DNA of 64,000 bases from Siphonodentalium dalli (Eukaryota > Mollusca > Scaphopoda > Gadilida > Siphonodentaliidae): assembly GCA_032622095.1 (NCBI GenBank), contig CP136064.1, positions 111,462,004 through 111,526,003 on the forward strand, given 5' to 3'. Shown piece by piece: positions 1-12,588 of this stretch. The notes beneath the pieces were generated by a model, which had not been told where the DNA came from, did not search any database, and was given only the letters and a program-made list of their open reading frames with translations. Every line of letters begins with the position of its first letter. Positions within the stretch are counted from its first letter, which is position 1. The translations under genes and the position numbers were made by a program.

Positions 1-660
1 ATCCGATTTAACGACCCTAAATTACTATTTCTTCGGCTTCGGAACCCACCCATCAATGCCCAGCGTTATCATATTTCCAGTTTTTAAATCTGTTATGTTT
101 CACCACCTCGAGTATTTGGCGGCCTGGCAAAAATTCAACGAATGCCGCGACATACTCTCGTTACTAAATTGCTTTGAGCAAAATGTTGATATATAACCAC
201 ACTTTTTGTGTACTTTTATACTATAGTTGACAGTGTTTAGCATTATGTAACTGTTCTTCAAAGCGGCATTTCAAGAAATGTTGTTGTTGTTGGAATCTGG
301 TGATATGGGGACACTCGAATCGGATTGTGTGCCTTTTATTTACATTATACAAATATACGAAGCTTGATATTAGCGGTAAGTGTTTGAAGCTATTCGTAAT
401 CCAGGGCTGTGACCTACATCATTGTTTATTCTCGAAAATGGCGGCAATACGTCTCTGTCTCACATCGAAGTGAATATTCATAGTTTTCATTTTTCTTCAC
501 CTATTTCAATTCTGCAAAGATCCACGTCATACACTTTGGCCACAACAACCCGAGAAATAAATACCGTATGTTGGACACAACTGCAGAACCAACCATATAG
601 CTAGTACAACGGAGCGCGACCTCGGCGTAGTTATAGAATGAACAATTGAAGTTTAATGAA
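1..660. other. No recognisable feature
   Basis: I see no exon-like coding stretch, RNA gene or obvious repeat here. The short reading frames have no family character. Confidence 0.5.
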
Positions 661-663
661 CAC

Positions 664-1165
664 GTTAAAGGTACGGTTGGCCTTGGCGGTTGGTATCCTG
701 TGATAATATTTCCACCCGTCAAAAACCGCCACAAACAGAAAGAACAACAAAATGTAGACAGACTTTGTCCGTATACAAATAAGAGATATCGCATAAACAG
801 TATGTTATTGTCATATCTTTGACCATTGTTATGTAAACAAATGCATAAAAAGTTACTTTTCTGGTGTTTGTTTATATTATGATGGTAAACATAAAGAGCG
901 TTCTTTGTTGGTGAATTCCTGATATGGAACGAGTAAAGAGCGTTTATGCCATGTGTTTGTGATTAGCCAGCAGCATTGTGCTGTCTTCTGTAACACAATC
1001 AGGTTCTTGCTTAGGTAAAATATAGTAAATCTTTATGATAACATGCTGTTTACGCGATGGTCATGGCATATATGAACGAAACTGTATGCGTTTTAATGTT
1101 TTTCTGTTTACGGTGATTGGAACAAATATGAATATTTTCGACAACTAAGGCCTCACGTGCCTTTA
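664..1165 (+). repeat. Dispersed repeat, copy A
   Basis: This roughly 500-bp stretch reappears in the same orientation at 63284-63775 with scattered substitutions. Both copies start near GGTACGGTTGGCCTTGGCGG-like sequence and run to a point just before TTTAA-rich junction DNA. Both contain two copies of a motif close to ATAAAGAGCGTTTATG. No coding potential is evident. The copy ends within about 12 bp of the LINE fragment that follows. It is a dispersed element of unknown class. Confidence 0.75.
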
Positions 1166-1170
1166 ATTGT

Positions 1171-1815
1171 ATTTGCAGCAAAACAAATATGATTCTCGGG
1201 GTGATATACAGAACATTCACTAACCTCGATATCGACACATTCAGAACACTGTATATCGCCATGGTAAGGCCAGTACTAGAATATTGCAACACAGCTTGGA
1301 GCCCACATTATAAACATCAAAGCACAGAGCTAGAACGTATACAACGAAGAGCGACGAAAATGGTGCCTCTTGTGAGAAATTTACCTTATCGGCAACGCAT
1401 GATAAGACTGAAATTAATGTCACTCAATTTCAGAAGATTCAGGGGGGATCTCATTGAACTGTACAAAATGATGAATGGACACTATAACTTGGACCCTTAT
1501 CAGTTATTTAAAAAGAGCCCGAGCACCAATACCAGAGGGCATGAACAGAAATTAAAAAAGAAAGTGGTTAAAAAGGACACGAGAAAATTCTACTTTACAA
1601 ATAGAGTTATCCCACATTGGAATTCACTACCAAATTTCATAGTTTCTGCTGGAAGTATAGAACTGTTTAAACCATATATAGACTCACATTTTTATTATAT
1701 GAGATACGACTTTGATGACTCTCATGTATGATAATGTCATTATTCTTAAACAATGTGTAAATGTTACCGGAACGAGAAGTCTTAGGACTTGTTCCGTTGA
1801 TTATGATGATGAATA
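1171..1815 (+). mobile_element. 5'-truncated non-LTR retrotransposon, 3' end only
   Basis: This is the 3' terminal piece of a Jockey/CR1/L2-like LINE. It holds the end of the reverse-transcriptase ORF, about 70 bp of 3' UTR and a short TGATGATGA-type tail near 1800-1812. Short microsatellite tails are usual for these clades. The abrupt 5' end inside the RT coding region is the classic result of incomplete target-primed reverse transcription. Confidence 0.75.
1177..1731 (+). pseudogene. C-terminal fragment of LINE reverse transcriptase
   Basis: The frame is open from about 1177, upstream of the first ATG at 1189, and ends at the TGA closing at 1731. The first residues form the K-x-N-x-x-L-G-V-I-x-R motif found just after the RT fingers/palm in CR1/L2/Jockey-type LINEs. 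The run LEYCNTAWSP and the following ELERIQRRATK are hallmark C-terminal segments of the same group. The RT catalytic YADD motif lies upstream of the truncation, so the product cannot be a polymerase. There are no stops across 180 codons, so the copy may be fairly young. It lies directly after the dispersed repeat at 664-1165. Confidence 0.8.
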
Positions 1816-1984
1816 TGTCAAAGAAAACAGATAACGAATGAGCTATGTATAATTTGTGCCAGCTCACGGTGAAACCCTTCTCCATGCACACATTACTGTT
1901 GAGAATATAAATGTGTTAAAGTGACTTCGGTCACCATTTATCGAGGTTCTGAAGCGATTATGATGGTGACCACATGATAAGTGT

Positions 1985-2285
1985 TAAATAGAAGGACGAA
2001 GATGCTGATGATGATGGTTATGATGAAGCTTATGACGATGACGATGGTGTTGTAATGCAATGGTGATTATGTCGATGGTGATGATGTTTCAATGATAATG
2101 ACGACGACGATGCTGATGACGACGATGATGATGATGATGATGACGGCGACAACAACAACAACAACAACGACGACGACGACGACGATTACGTACGACGACG
2201 ACGACGATGATGATGATGATACTGATAATAATCATGATGATGATGATGATGATGATGACGAAGATGGTGGAGGTGACGATGAAGA
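1985..2285 (+). repeat. Imperfect GAT/GAC trinucleotide microsatellite
   Basis: The stretch is dominated by ATG/GAT, GAC and CAA triplets. Long runs of Asp or Met codons in the six frames are an artefact of the repeat. It begins about 170 bp after the LINE tail, so it could be an expansion of such a tail. Confidence 0.9.
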
Positions 2286-4359
2286 CGTTTGGAAGGTCAC
2301 TGTATATTTTGTATATAAATACTTTTCGTTATTCTGTCCATCTTTTGTATTTTATTTCGTTTTCTCAATATCCATTCATGTTATTTAATTGGATCAGAGA
2401 ATAAAGCAATTCAACGCCAAAATCTCATTAAAATCAACTCTGTTCGATATCCGGTTTTTGCAGTATCAAATGTGAGTTGATGTGGTAGCCCATTAGTCTA
2501 TACTTGCAACCATGCATCCTCATTCGTATTCCACAGGCACCATCTTTAATAATACGTTAATAACACACAGCAGAGGCTAGTACGCTCTTTATTACCCATG
2601 CACCGCTGATATGTGACAAAAGCATGGACTCTCTTTATGAGAGTCGATCATTGGAATATTTGCTAGGGTCCAATCCAGTTATTTTCGGATATAGAACATG
2701 TACCGATGATGGTTTGTTGCCAAATCTGACCGGGCATCTTTAATTTGAAAAATATGCTACAATATATACTGTATACTCTCCCAGCCAATACACATTGTTA
2801 AGACCTGTGACGGAATACACTTTTGGTCATTATTATATTCTACACAGAATTTACTAGACATTTGCCGATAAATGATGACACATAATTTTTTACAAGAGTC
2901 AAATAATTGGAACATGAAATAAATTTCAATTGAACTGCTCGTTTGACACATATTAGAGAACACGTTGTAGATTATGCATATAATTATAGTTGAAAAGATT
3001 CAATCTCGGTTTTCACAATATATTAGAGCATTATTTAGCTAACATAAATATCACAATATTACACCTGTATGAACTTTGTCGCGCTCAATATTGCGACAAT
3101 GCGCGCTTAACGGGAGACTGTACCCAAATACAGCTATTTATTGGCCATCTCGTAATATAAACAGAAAATATCCAATTCAAGAAATAATATGAGTCAAGGA
3201 TTGGAGTTAAATACAATCACCACACAAAGGACCACGTATTACAACCTGATAATTATAACGAAAATGAGCAATAGGCTTAAGCTATTTACTCATTTTCATT
3301 ATAATTACCATCTATGTTGTTTTACATGGTTCACCCCTGACTCAAATTCATTCATTTGTTGCATAATTTCTGTTGAATAGAGTAGGGGAGGGCTTATACA
3401 AAGGCCGCGTTTAGGTTGAGTCTCTATTTAATATCGCGATGTTATGTGTTCAATATCGCGACATTAAGTGTGGTAATTTTCTGTGTTTATCATAGAATAT
3501 CATAGGAGTAAATTCAGTTAGTTGGCAGATTCACAACACCGCAGATCGATCCTGCGATGAGATATCGCCAAACCAGAGCTTAGTGCAATGTGAAATCTGA
3601 ATGATCTAAACCAATGTTGACACAACGTGAATCAGCTGGTCATATGAGTAGCGCGAAAAGGATTGGGACAAGGACCCCCATATCGTACGGAAATGAACTA
3701 TTTATGGGTGCGACTTGATGCGGTATTGGAAATAATACCACAGGGGCTTACAACACACTCCGCTGCCCCCTGCATTTGCTTTACGTTATGGTGGTATACA
3801 AGAGAGGCGAATTAGGGCATTGCGGAGGGGGGTGGGAACCCAAATTATCACGAAAAACCCAATTAACATCTTCAAATTAAGGCACCAGAAGAAAGTAAGA
3901 GTGTCCTGTTCTCTTCTGCTTGAGACATTAATTCGAAGAGCGATATTTTTTGTCCTTTCGTGATGTGGTAAAATAATGAGCATTTGCATCACTTTGATGC
4001 GGATAGGTAAAATAGCTGGTAAATTTTGGTGTATTTGGTTAGTCTTTGATCAGTATGTAGAATCTGTATGCTATAGTATATATATAATGTTGGAATGTTA
4101 TATTATTCTCTTGAGGGTTGTTTAGGAAAAATGAGCTGACGCCTCCGACAAATATTATATGAATATTTCCTGAGGGAACTTCTCGTCAATGAGTGTTTAG
4201 TAAACAAAGAGATAAATTCATTTCGGCCAAATTTCAAGCAGCACTACGTGTTGTGGCCATGCCTATAGATTTGTAATTAAATATAGATGTACACAGAGGG
4301 AGGACAAACAGACAAAAATCAGACAAAAGTATAATTATGTATCCTTTCTGTTTTATAAG
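2286..4359. other. No recognisable feature
   Basis: AT-rich sequence without a convincing exon or repeat. It would be upstream intron or flank of the TSP1 exon that begins at 4360. Confidence 0.4.
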
Positions 4360-4533
4360 TCGATGGCTGGTGGTCCGCCTGGACGGAACGTTCCTTGTGT
4401 AGCACGTCATGCGACGATGGAGTAATTGCGAGGTCAAGGACGTGTGACGCACCGGAACCATCGGGCGCAGGGGCACCGTGTCCCGGTATGTCTTCTGACA
4501 CAGTCGCCTGTAATCTTGGCGCATGCGTCGACA
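4360..4533 (+). CDS. Thrombospondin type 1 repeat exon (internal exon)
   Basis: This 174-nt exon is flanked by an acceptor AG at 4358-4359 and a donor GTAAGT starting at 4534. Both borders are phase 1, the usual arrangement for a shuffled TSP1 exon. It encodes 58 residues opening with the tryptophan motif D-G-W-W-S-A-W, then LCSTSC with G shortly after, an RSRTC segment, a P-C-P stretch and a closing V-A-C-x-L-G-A-C. That gives six cysteines in TSP1 order. TSP1 modules are extracellular and mediate binding to glycosaminoglycans and proteins, often with C-mannosylated tryptophans. No second TSP1 exon was found. The phase-1 terminal exon at 12589 is a compatible downstream partner on the same strand. 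The domain call is strong; the gene model is not. Confidence 0.8.
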
Positions 4534-6717
4534 GTAAGTATAGACATTGCCGTTATAAGGTGTCGAAGTCACAACACTGTCCCCCCGATATGCATCTCAG
4601 TACAAATGGAGACCTCCCAGGAGACTACATATAAGTACGTCATTGCAATTTGACTTTTTAAAACGAAATACAAACACCTGGGCTCGTATTCGTCAACTGC
4701 ATGGGTTTATATTTAGTCCAGGTAGTTTATACCGGGCGAGGCTCAATGCGAATCTATATCATGTATATGTTGTGTCGACCGGAAAGCCATTGCTGCATGT
4801 GGTATATGATTCTCCAGTCAAGGCAATTTGACGGCGGTCATATATAATTTAGGTTGACAAAATTGACTAAATTGATCGCCTTCGCATATCACTGTATACG
4901 TGAGTGTTTCATATACATTATTAACATCGTTTGTGTGTGCTAACACCCACTTTCTTGGTAATAAAGAGCCGGGAAGTATCCACATGCCCCAATGATATCT
5001 TCATCACCCATTCCGCAGAAAAATTCAGTCATAGTCTCTACCGCTATTTGCGGATTTAGTCTGGCTGTCGGGCTGAAAATATAAGGTCCACCAGGAAAAA
5101 AATCTTAACACGCTAACTTTGGTATCGTTGGAAAGAGGAGGTCTTCGTGTATAACATATCCAAAATCCGTTTTGGGGAAAATGTTCTACAGCGCCCTGAA
5201 TAGGGGTGGGGTCTGACTTAAATTATGAAGGTAAGTATACGATATGTTATGGCATAGGGATTACGTAGTTATACAAGTATGTGTGAAATTGGAGCAACGG
5301 AGCGAATAGAGTGACACGGATATAAAAATAATACAATCGCGGTTATAAAATGGCTGTCAAAATGGCCGCAACTCCAAGACATACCACGACGAAAGCAACA
5401 TATTGTTAACCATATAGGAGTAAATATACGTATTATTAATGTATATTCATGTTGTTTATTATCTTTAAAGGTACACATATCATTAAAACATCCATCTGAA
5501 GGATGTATTGGTCATTTCAACGCAAGTCAAACCCAACGGTTAAAAATCTGGGTTTTTGCTTATCCAACATCCAACTGTCCGGACAAAATATAATAATTTT
5601 GGTCATGCAACACACAATGTAATGTTTCGCCACGCAGTGCATGCTAGTTTCATTGGACACTGTGATTAATTATTGAATGCAACACATACACTGAAGTGCA
5701 CACCCTTATGGTAGAAAGACTAGTTAGATTCATGGAATTTGCTACACTCTCCGTGATAATATACCATACACATATGTCCCAATGCTTATCACACTGCAAG
5801 GAAACACCAATCTCTTCAATTGATTAGCGCCATATCTCACGAGATCAAAGAGATGGTACATCTTACAGATTATTTAAGACAAATTTCACGCGGCTACCAA
5901 ACCGGTTTATTATTATACCATGTTGTTCAAATTACTTCAGTCCCCACTTTACAACTGGAATATACTACCACGCAATGCACAATATTAATTTTCAGTATCG
6001 TTTTGTTTTAAAATATCTTACCAATACCACCCACGTAATTGTGTTAAATAGCAGGGGATCATCGTTTAAAGCAGTTATTTAACCGTTGAACATTCGCTAA
6101 ATGTTGCTATTTGTGGTTTGGTGTACAGCAACTATATGTTACTTTAGTCATAAGGGGCAAACGCGGTGATGCGGTTGCAGAAATCGTAGTACGTTTCGCT
6201 TATATGTGGCTTCGGTGAATATAAATAAATATAATTTCCAGATATAAACACAGTCTCAGCCACAGAATATGTAAACCATATTGGTCAAGTTCAGAATTTA
6301 TTGAAGATAGGCTTTGTGCTCCTTTGTGTTTTGATAAATTGTGTTCATAATATACCACCATGCATTCTTGTGATAAAAGCGAAATATTCGTGTTTTGTCA
6401 CCTGATTGGAGGCAACTATGATTACTATTTTGAGATATAGACAATAGGATCTTCACATTTTACCCAAAACTATATGCATATATCTTATATTGTTCTATAG
6501 CAGTGCATTTTGAAAGGGTTAATGTTGTAGATATCAAAATAAATGATGATCGGTCACATTCACGAGACTGATCTGACTACATATATTTCTGCTTCTAGAA
6601 AATATCACAGGATCCATACATCCAATTCAAATCGCAATTAATTGTTTAATTACACATATAATCATACGATTCAAGATCAAAAGTACATATTAAACTACGT
6701 TATTTTTCCGTTTCTGT

Positions 6718-6813
6718 GCGCCCAAAAGTCCAGATTTAACGGTTGCATGAGACCCTGCTTTCGATGCGCCCAAAAGTCCAGATTTAACGGTTGCATGAGA
6801 CCCTGCTTTCGAT
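6718..6813 (+). repeat. 48-bp exact tandem duplication
   Basis: Two adjacent copies of a 48-bp unit, 6718-6765 and 6766-6813, appear identical. The unit starts GCGCCCAAAAGTCC and ends CTTTCGAT. The lack of substitutions suggests a recent event. Confidence 0.95.
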
Positions 6814-7661
6814 TGCTCTCACGTGAGATTCATTAGGGGGGATTCTTACATCTCTGATCAAACGTTTCTCTTATACTCTGCAATGAATATTCACAAATAA
6901 TTCGAGCGTTTGTTCTATCTTATAGGACTAGCAATTACATTTTGCACAAAGTGTAAATTTCATTCAGCTTTCTCTATTTTGGCGGCCGTTTTTGGAAATA
7001 CATTCTACAAATATTGTTTACGGATCAACATTGTTTGTCAATATTTAAATTTATTACGAATTTGGCATTAATTGTTGCACCTACCGCCGAAATTAAACAA
7101 TTTAAGATATTAACAACCATATTGGGCGCCATTTTGAATAGAGAATTTTCCCCAAAGCGGATTTTTGCGGATTTTGGATATGTTATTCCTCAGATTCTGC
7201 CCGACAAATTTACACCAAAAACAGCTTGTTAATAATTTGTTCTAGGTCCAATGCTTCAACGACCAGACTATATCGACGAGTATGTATGTCGAAAACGCTA
7301 GCGAAGATACATTGTGAGCTCAGTCGCTTCCTCAAATACACTAACCTGTTTATAAAATAAACCCAGTTGGTGAATACGAGCTCAATAAGTTCTGAATTTT
7401 TGCAATACAATTATAATGGGAATGATAGATGGGCATTATGATAAGTTTTTCGTCATTCTATTGGCATTAGTAATTGTACATTTGATTTACATCCGCAACT
7501 GATATATTCCCCTTTCAGAATTTGGACGCACTTTAATGGCCAGGAATTGCGTATATTTATACCACGATCGCCTATCTTACTATATAAATAAAGCCATCTG
7601 TTTAAATTTTACATTTAATCAACACATGATGATTAAACGTGCCTACTGTTGATTAAATTTC

Positions 7662-7782
7662 GCAGATTCGATTAAACTTTCTCCATACAATTTGAACGGA
7701 AAAGTGTTTATCCATCGCATTGTAAAGATCGTGGCATAAACTTCGCAGAGTGGATTAAACTTTCTCTATACAATTTGAACGC
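7662..7782 (+). repeat. Short tandem repeat, period about 81 bp
   Basis: A segment reading GATTAAACTTTCT followed by CATACAATTTGAACG-like sequence occurs at about 7670 and again about 81 bp later, each time followed by a GTGGCATAAAC-type stretch. The copies have drifted slightly. Confidence 0.75.
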
Positions 7783-7795
7783 GTGGCATAAACAA

Positions 7796-7937
7796 AATAT
7801 ACGCATAGTGTTTCTGAATAACAAATTTAATACACTCGTGGGATTGGCGATTTACACCACTCGCTGAAGCTCGTGGTGTAAATCGCCAATCCCACTCGTG
7901 GATTAAATTTGTTATTCAGAAACACTATGCGTATATT
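7796..7937. mobile_element. Foldback (inverted-repeat) element
   Basis: The left arm begins AATATACGCATAGTG and the right arm ends with its reverse complement. The arms are about 65 nt each and nearly perfect apart from a short TA/CC difference, with a loop of about a dozen bases around 7861-7872. It has no coding capacity. It is one of several similar hairpins in this window. Confidence 0.9.
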
Positions 7938-9374
7938 CTATATATAATCAGCCAGAATATCCATGTGGGAAAATGTTTACACACCCTATATCAGTTGGTG
8001 CACGATATGTGTAGCTTTAAATACGAATCACATTTCCCCTAAATTGACCCCTCTAACCGATAATGTTTTTTTATTTAAAATAGTATGGACAGCGAATCGG
8101 TTGGGCAGTGTATATGTGCACCTGTGTGACTATACAGGCTAATATATAAAGGACATTGTTTTCCAATGGATACCGAAAACTACATTTTGTATTTGCCCGA
8201 GAGATTTTTTTTCATTCAACACCACAGTTCCCGTCAATAATTTCATTAAATTACACATGAGTGTACAAACACATAAAAGGCGCCTATATTCAAATGTTTT
8301 TCGCCCTTAACACCGGAAATATATAAATTTATTTGAATGACATTATGTATATCACCGCAATGTCCAAAAGAGAATAACGATAATTGATGCCAATTGCCGG
8401 TGTAAAGAACGAAGACACGAAGGGAGTTTCTTCATAGGCCATGCATGCGCACTCACTGTTGCCATTCATGATATGGAATCGGAAACCACATGGTCGTTTC
8501 ACATGTATTTGAGGAAAAAGAAGCTAATTGTAATATAAATAATTTTATTATACGCTTGCCTATAAAATAGCGGAAAATTACCGAAACATAAATCGTCGTA
8601 TCTCTTGGATGCTGCAGTGAAATCGCGTTTTGTTATTTAACTGTAGCTTGGCGAATGACGTCATGGCGTCATCACTTGAAAGCGGTTTGCTTCCTATCAG
8701 CTGATTGGTGTCAGACATTTGGGTGAACCAGGTGTTGCTTTCCATGTATTGTTTAGTTTGTTGTGCTATTAAAAATTCAAATGCTGCATAATTTAGCAAT
8801 TTTAAGCACGAATAAGGCTATTACGGCGCATATAATAAAAAGAATACCTGCATTTTATGTTTGAATACCTGAAACATCTATTTCGTGTGATGAAAGAGAT
8901 ATCTTGTAGCCGCTAATGAAAATTAGATATTACTTTCCAGACACTCATGATATATTTCGGTATACAAACAAAAACTATGGGTATTCTCTGTGTATCTCTC
9001 AGATACGATTTCGTTATTTCAGTGTAGGTTTCGTTATTAACACCACCGGTGTATGCTGTCCTTGATATTCTATATATATGTGGGCGCTGACATTAACATT
9101 GGGTGTTTTATTTATAAAATGGGAAATTCCGGTTTATTTAAAAGTCGAACTACGCGACCAGGAGGCTGAGTCCGGTAAAAGGTGTAGTTGGGAATTTCAA
9201 TTTCGTTTATTGTCCTTTACATTATTATGTCAATTACCAATAAACATATTTAAAAGATAATTTGTAAGTCTTATATTTCAACTTTTATAGATATTTTTCG
9301 TTCTGCACCTCACTGATAGTTGTTGTTCGAGACGGCCGAGTCGGCCGCCGGTTCGTTAATTAGGTGGTTGTTGT

Positions 9375-9475
9375 TATTGTTATTTTAACGGAATTCTGAG
9401 TTGGTCAATTCGCGAAACCAATATATTTTATATTCTATAATTAAAATCGTGGGTATATAATATATGATCTTGTTT
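9375..9475 (+). repeat. Dispersed repeat, degenerate copy
   Basis: The run from GGAATTCTGAG through AACCAATATATTTTAT to ATATGATCTT matches the better copy at about 9770-9870 in the same orientation, with substitutions. Confidence 0.6.
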
Positions 9476-9769
9476 ATGGATATTGTAGGAAGGCAAATTG
9501 AGCTAAAGCGATGGGATATCTCGCAGGACAACACATTTCGGGTTTTCGTGGTGTGTGTATTCACTGGATGTCTTAAAGTTGCAGTATGTAACATTATGAC
9601 CGCGTTAATTGCTTTCGACGTTTAGGTATGAACAATGGCTGTGCCATGCACTCTTGGCGGGAACACAATACCTCTGATTTTTGATCCGCATTTAGAAGTT
9701 TTCTGGTGTGGTGAATGAGAAACCTGCAGTAATAAGCCGTAGTTTTTTGTAATACATGTAATTTGAAGG

Positions 9770-9898
9770 ATTAGTTGTTTTAAAGAAATTCTGAGGCGGT
9801 GCATTCATGTAACCAATATATTTTATGTTATAATTTATATTTATGGCTAATAATATGATCTTGGTGGTGTTACCATTTCTGACTATGGTTTTCTTGTA
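9770..9898 (+). repeat. Dispersed repeat, copy related to 26196-26269
   Basis: Positions 9828-9898 match 26196-26269 closely, including AATATGATCTTGGTGG and CCATTTCTGACTATGG. The two copies diverge sharply after TTTCTTGTAT. A short ORF here is only a by-product of the repeat. Confidence 0.75.
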
Positions 9899-10111
9899 TT
9901 TGACTGTAGCCTGCCGGTGGTTTTTCGCGAGCGAAAAATTTGTGAAGACAAATTCTATAACCGCGCGTTATAGTAAATTTTCTGCAGATTTATCGGTTAT
10001 AACCCATAAGCTCATTCGAAACAAGAGTTATTTCTTATAATTTAATCCGTCATTTCACAGGGGAACCACCATAAGTAGAAGGCAGAAGTAAGTCACTCGA
10101 AAAACTTTAGG

Positions 10112-10112
<1 letters not shown>

Positions 10113-10205
<93 letters not shown>

Positions 10206-10310
10206 TATCTCTCTCTCTATACACACACACACACACATACATATATATATATATCTACTATATAATTTGAGACTTCCGTATATATATATATATGTGTGTG
10301 TGTATATATG
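10113..10310 (+). repeat. TC, CA and TA/TG dinucleotide microsatellites
   Basis: About 88 bp of uninterrupted TC is followed by degenerate TC, then CA and TA tracts, and after a short gap a TA/TG tract at 10278-10310. The block sits immediately before the tandem array at 10690. Confidence 0.95.
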
Positions 10311-10689
10311 TGGGTACTTCGTAGAATCCAAAACGCGTGTACAGATTGAGCTCAAATTTCGTATGTAAGTGTAAACTCCCACCGACACCGCCGTGGTCGC
10401 ATTTTGGAGAAGCTCAGAGCACTCGTTCTCCAATCTCAGTCACAAAAACGGCACTGCGGTGGTTAATCAAGTGATAATTGAATGAGCGTTTGTTTTTGAC
10501 GTATCGCTATAAAGAGCGTTTGTTTACCATTCAACGTTATTAGTATCTGCAGAGAGATATACGGGATTTTGAGTGGTTTTCTATGCGGGGAGATTTATTG
10601 GATGCCATAGTACTCTTACATAAAGTGTTCAGCATCATTGTTATAGTATGTATGACACTTAGGTCAGGGCTTATGGGGGGTAGTTAGTG

Positions 10690-11030
10690 TGGATACAGGC
10701 ATAATGCTTCTCAGAAATCCCGGCAGACGAGATCTCGGAAACTGGCGGAGCTATCGACTTAAAATTTGGTATGTGAATGTATCTTGCCCCGGATACGAAT
10801 TTTATCGGGTCGCCGAGTCCGTGCGACGCCAGCTTCGCACATGCGCAGACCAGATCTCGGAAACGGGTGGAGCTATCGACTTAAAATTTGGTATGTGAAT
10901 GTATCTTGCCCCGGATACGAATTTTATCGGGTCGTCGAGTCCGTGCGACGCCAGCTTCGCGCATGCGCAGACCAGATCTCGGAAACGGATGGAGCTATTG
11001 ACTTGAAATTTGGTTTTTGAATAGCCCGGA
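10690..11030 (+). repeat. 121-bp tandem repeat
   Basis: About two and a half copies of a 121-bp unit. Each contains AGATCTCGGAAAC, a GAGCTAT-GACTT segment, AAATTTGGTATGTGAATG and GCCCCGGATACGAA. The last copy breaks off into a hairpin AGCCCGGAC-AAC-GTCGGGCT at about 11023-11042. The layout, with repeats ending in a GC hairpin, matches Helitron-associated arrays. Confidence 0.8.
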
Positions 11031-11110
11031 CAACGTCGGGCTCATCATTAACTCATTGAAAAACAAAAAATTAATTAATTTTTTTTTAAATTGTCATGTT
11101 TCTGACGATT

Positions 11111-11138
11111 GCCACCAGTGGCGGGCTAACCTGCTAGT
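11111..11138 (+). mobile_element. Helitron-like 3' terminus
   Basis: A GC-rich hairpin, GCCACCAGTGGC, at 11111-11122 is followed 11 bp later by CTAG at 11134-11137, with T as the next base. Helitrons end in CTRR about 10 bp after a hairpin and insert between A and T. It closes the array that starts near 10690. Confidence 0.5.
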
Positions 11139-11883
11139 GTATATATATTTTGGAAGATCTATCTGTGTGTGTATGTGTGTGTATGTCTGTCTGTAATCGA
11201 TGGACTCGAAAACGGCCGAGCCGATTTCGATGAAACTTGGTATGTGGGGGTGTTTCGGCCGGGGAGTGACATATGCCTATTAATTTGCCCGTGCGACGTG
11301 ACATTGACCTTGAAATCGGGTAATTTCAAGGTTAAACGCCCGAATATCTCCGGATTTCGATGACACTTGGTATGTGGGGGTACCTTCGGCCGGGGAGTGG
11401 CATAAACCTATTAATTTGCCCGTGCGACGTGACCTTGACCTTGAAATCGGGTCATTTCAAGGTCAAACGCCCGAATATCACGGGATTTCGATGAAAATTA
11501 GTGTCTAGGGATACTTTCGTATGGGGAGTCTAATAGGCCTATTCGTTTGCCCGTGCGACGAGACCTTGATCTTGAAATCGGGTCAATTCAAGGTCAAATC
11601 GCCAATTTTGTGGGATTTCGACGAAATTTCATACATAGGGTTACTTTTGTCCACTGAGTATTTTGGACGGGTCAAATCGTGACCCCCACCTGACCTTGAC
11701 CTTCTAAATTATCAATTCAAGGTCAAATCGGGTAAAACCGGATGGATTTCGGCGGGCACGTTTGTCGTGTACTTTTGTCCGGGCAGTGTTTTGGACTGGT
11801 CAAATCGTGACCCCACTTGACCTTGACCTTCAAAATGGACAATTCAAGGTCAAAGCGCGGACGAAGTCGGTTCACCTTCTAGT
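11139..11883 (+). mobile_element. Helitron-like non-autonomous array
   Basis: From 11190 the sequence is a degenerate tandem array with a period near 130 bp. Recurring blocks are GATTTCGATGAAACTTGG, a (T/G)GGTAC(T/C)TT block, GTGCGACGTGACCTTGACCT and TTCAAGGTCAAA. It ends in CTAG at 11879-11882 followed by T, shortly after a weak hairpin GCGGACGAAGTCGG. The same blocks recur at 25670-26070 and, in part, at 31420-31530. No Rep/helicase protein is present. Confidence 0.55.
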
Positions 11884-12588
11884 ATATATATATCCATTAA
11901 AATCGAGTTTATTAGAAGTAGAACATAGACATGCAGGGTATATATTTATAATACAACTATAAAAAAAACTTGTTCCTTTACACTAGTCTGTACTCGGTCT
12001 TTAACTACATGTATGCATGATACAGAATAGACATCCCATATTCATACTTTATATACCTAGAAAACAATATGATCAAATCATATAAGTTACCGAGAATTCT
12101 CAGCTGATAATATATTTTTCACACATAAATGAGACACATGCATTTGTGTTCGCCAACTCATGAATAAACTGACTATTAATGTTCTTTACTGTTCCATGCT
12201 GATGTTCTTTTTAAATCTGTGCTATTAAACCTACTATATATGAGTATTAAACAACGTTATATAATCTGACAAAGCTATTGGAACCACAAGCACTCGTTTC
12301 CAATTTCAAATGAATTGTTTAACGGCTTTTCTAAGTCAAATGATTCCCCAGACAAATGATACCGCCCATCTGTCCGTGATGAAGCAACATGGGAGGGGGG
12401 GGGGTATATATTTACAAACAACGGGTGTTTATCCTTTGTGTCATTTAAAAAAAACATGTAATTTGAGTCATCATTTTCTTGTGACAATGACATATTCAGA
12501 AAACAGAAATATTTATTGTTTGCAACTTAGTGAGCAATTCGATAAATTTATCGTTTCTCTTATATATTCCGTTTTTATTCATTTACAG

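Larger units (their letters stand above)
4534..12588 (+). other. Repeat-filled intervening DNA, possible intron
   Basis: This 8 kb lies between the TSP1 exon and the cysteine-rich terminal exon. I found no further exon in it. It contains the tandem duplications, hairpin, microsatellites and Helitron-like repeats listed separately. It would be a single large intron if the two exons belong to one gene. Confidence 0.35.

Noticed and set aside
2092-2404. 98- and 65-codon frames rich in Asp, Thr and Met
   Set aside because: Translation of the trinucleotide microsatellite.
10107-10433. 108-codon minus-strand frame ending in a long Arg-Glu repeat
   Set aside because: It reads the TC microsatellite; the rest has no protein character.
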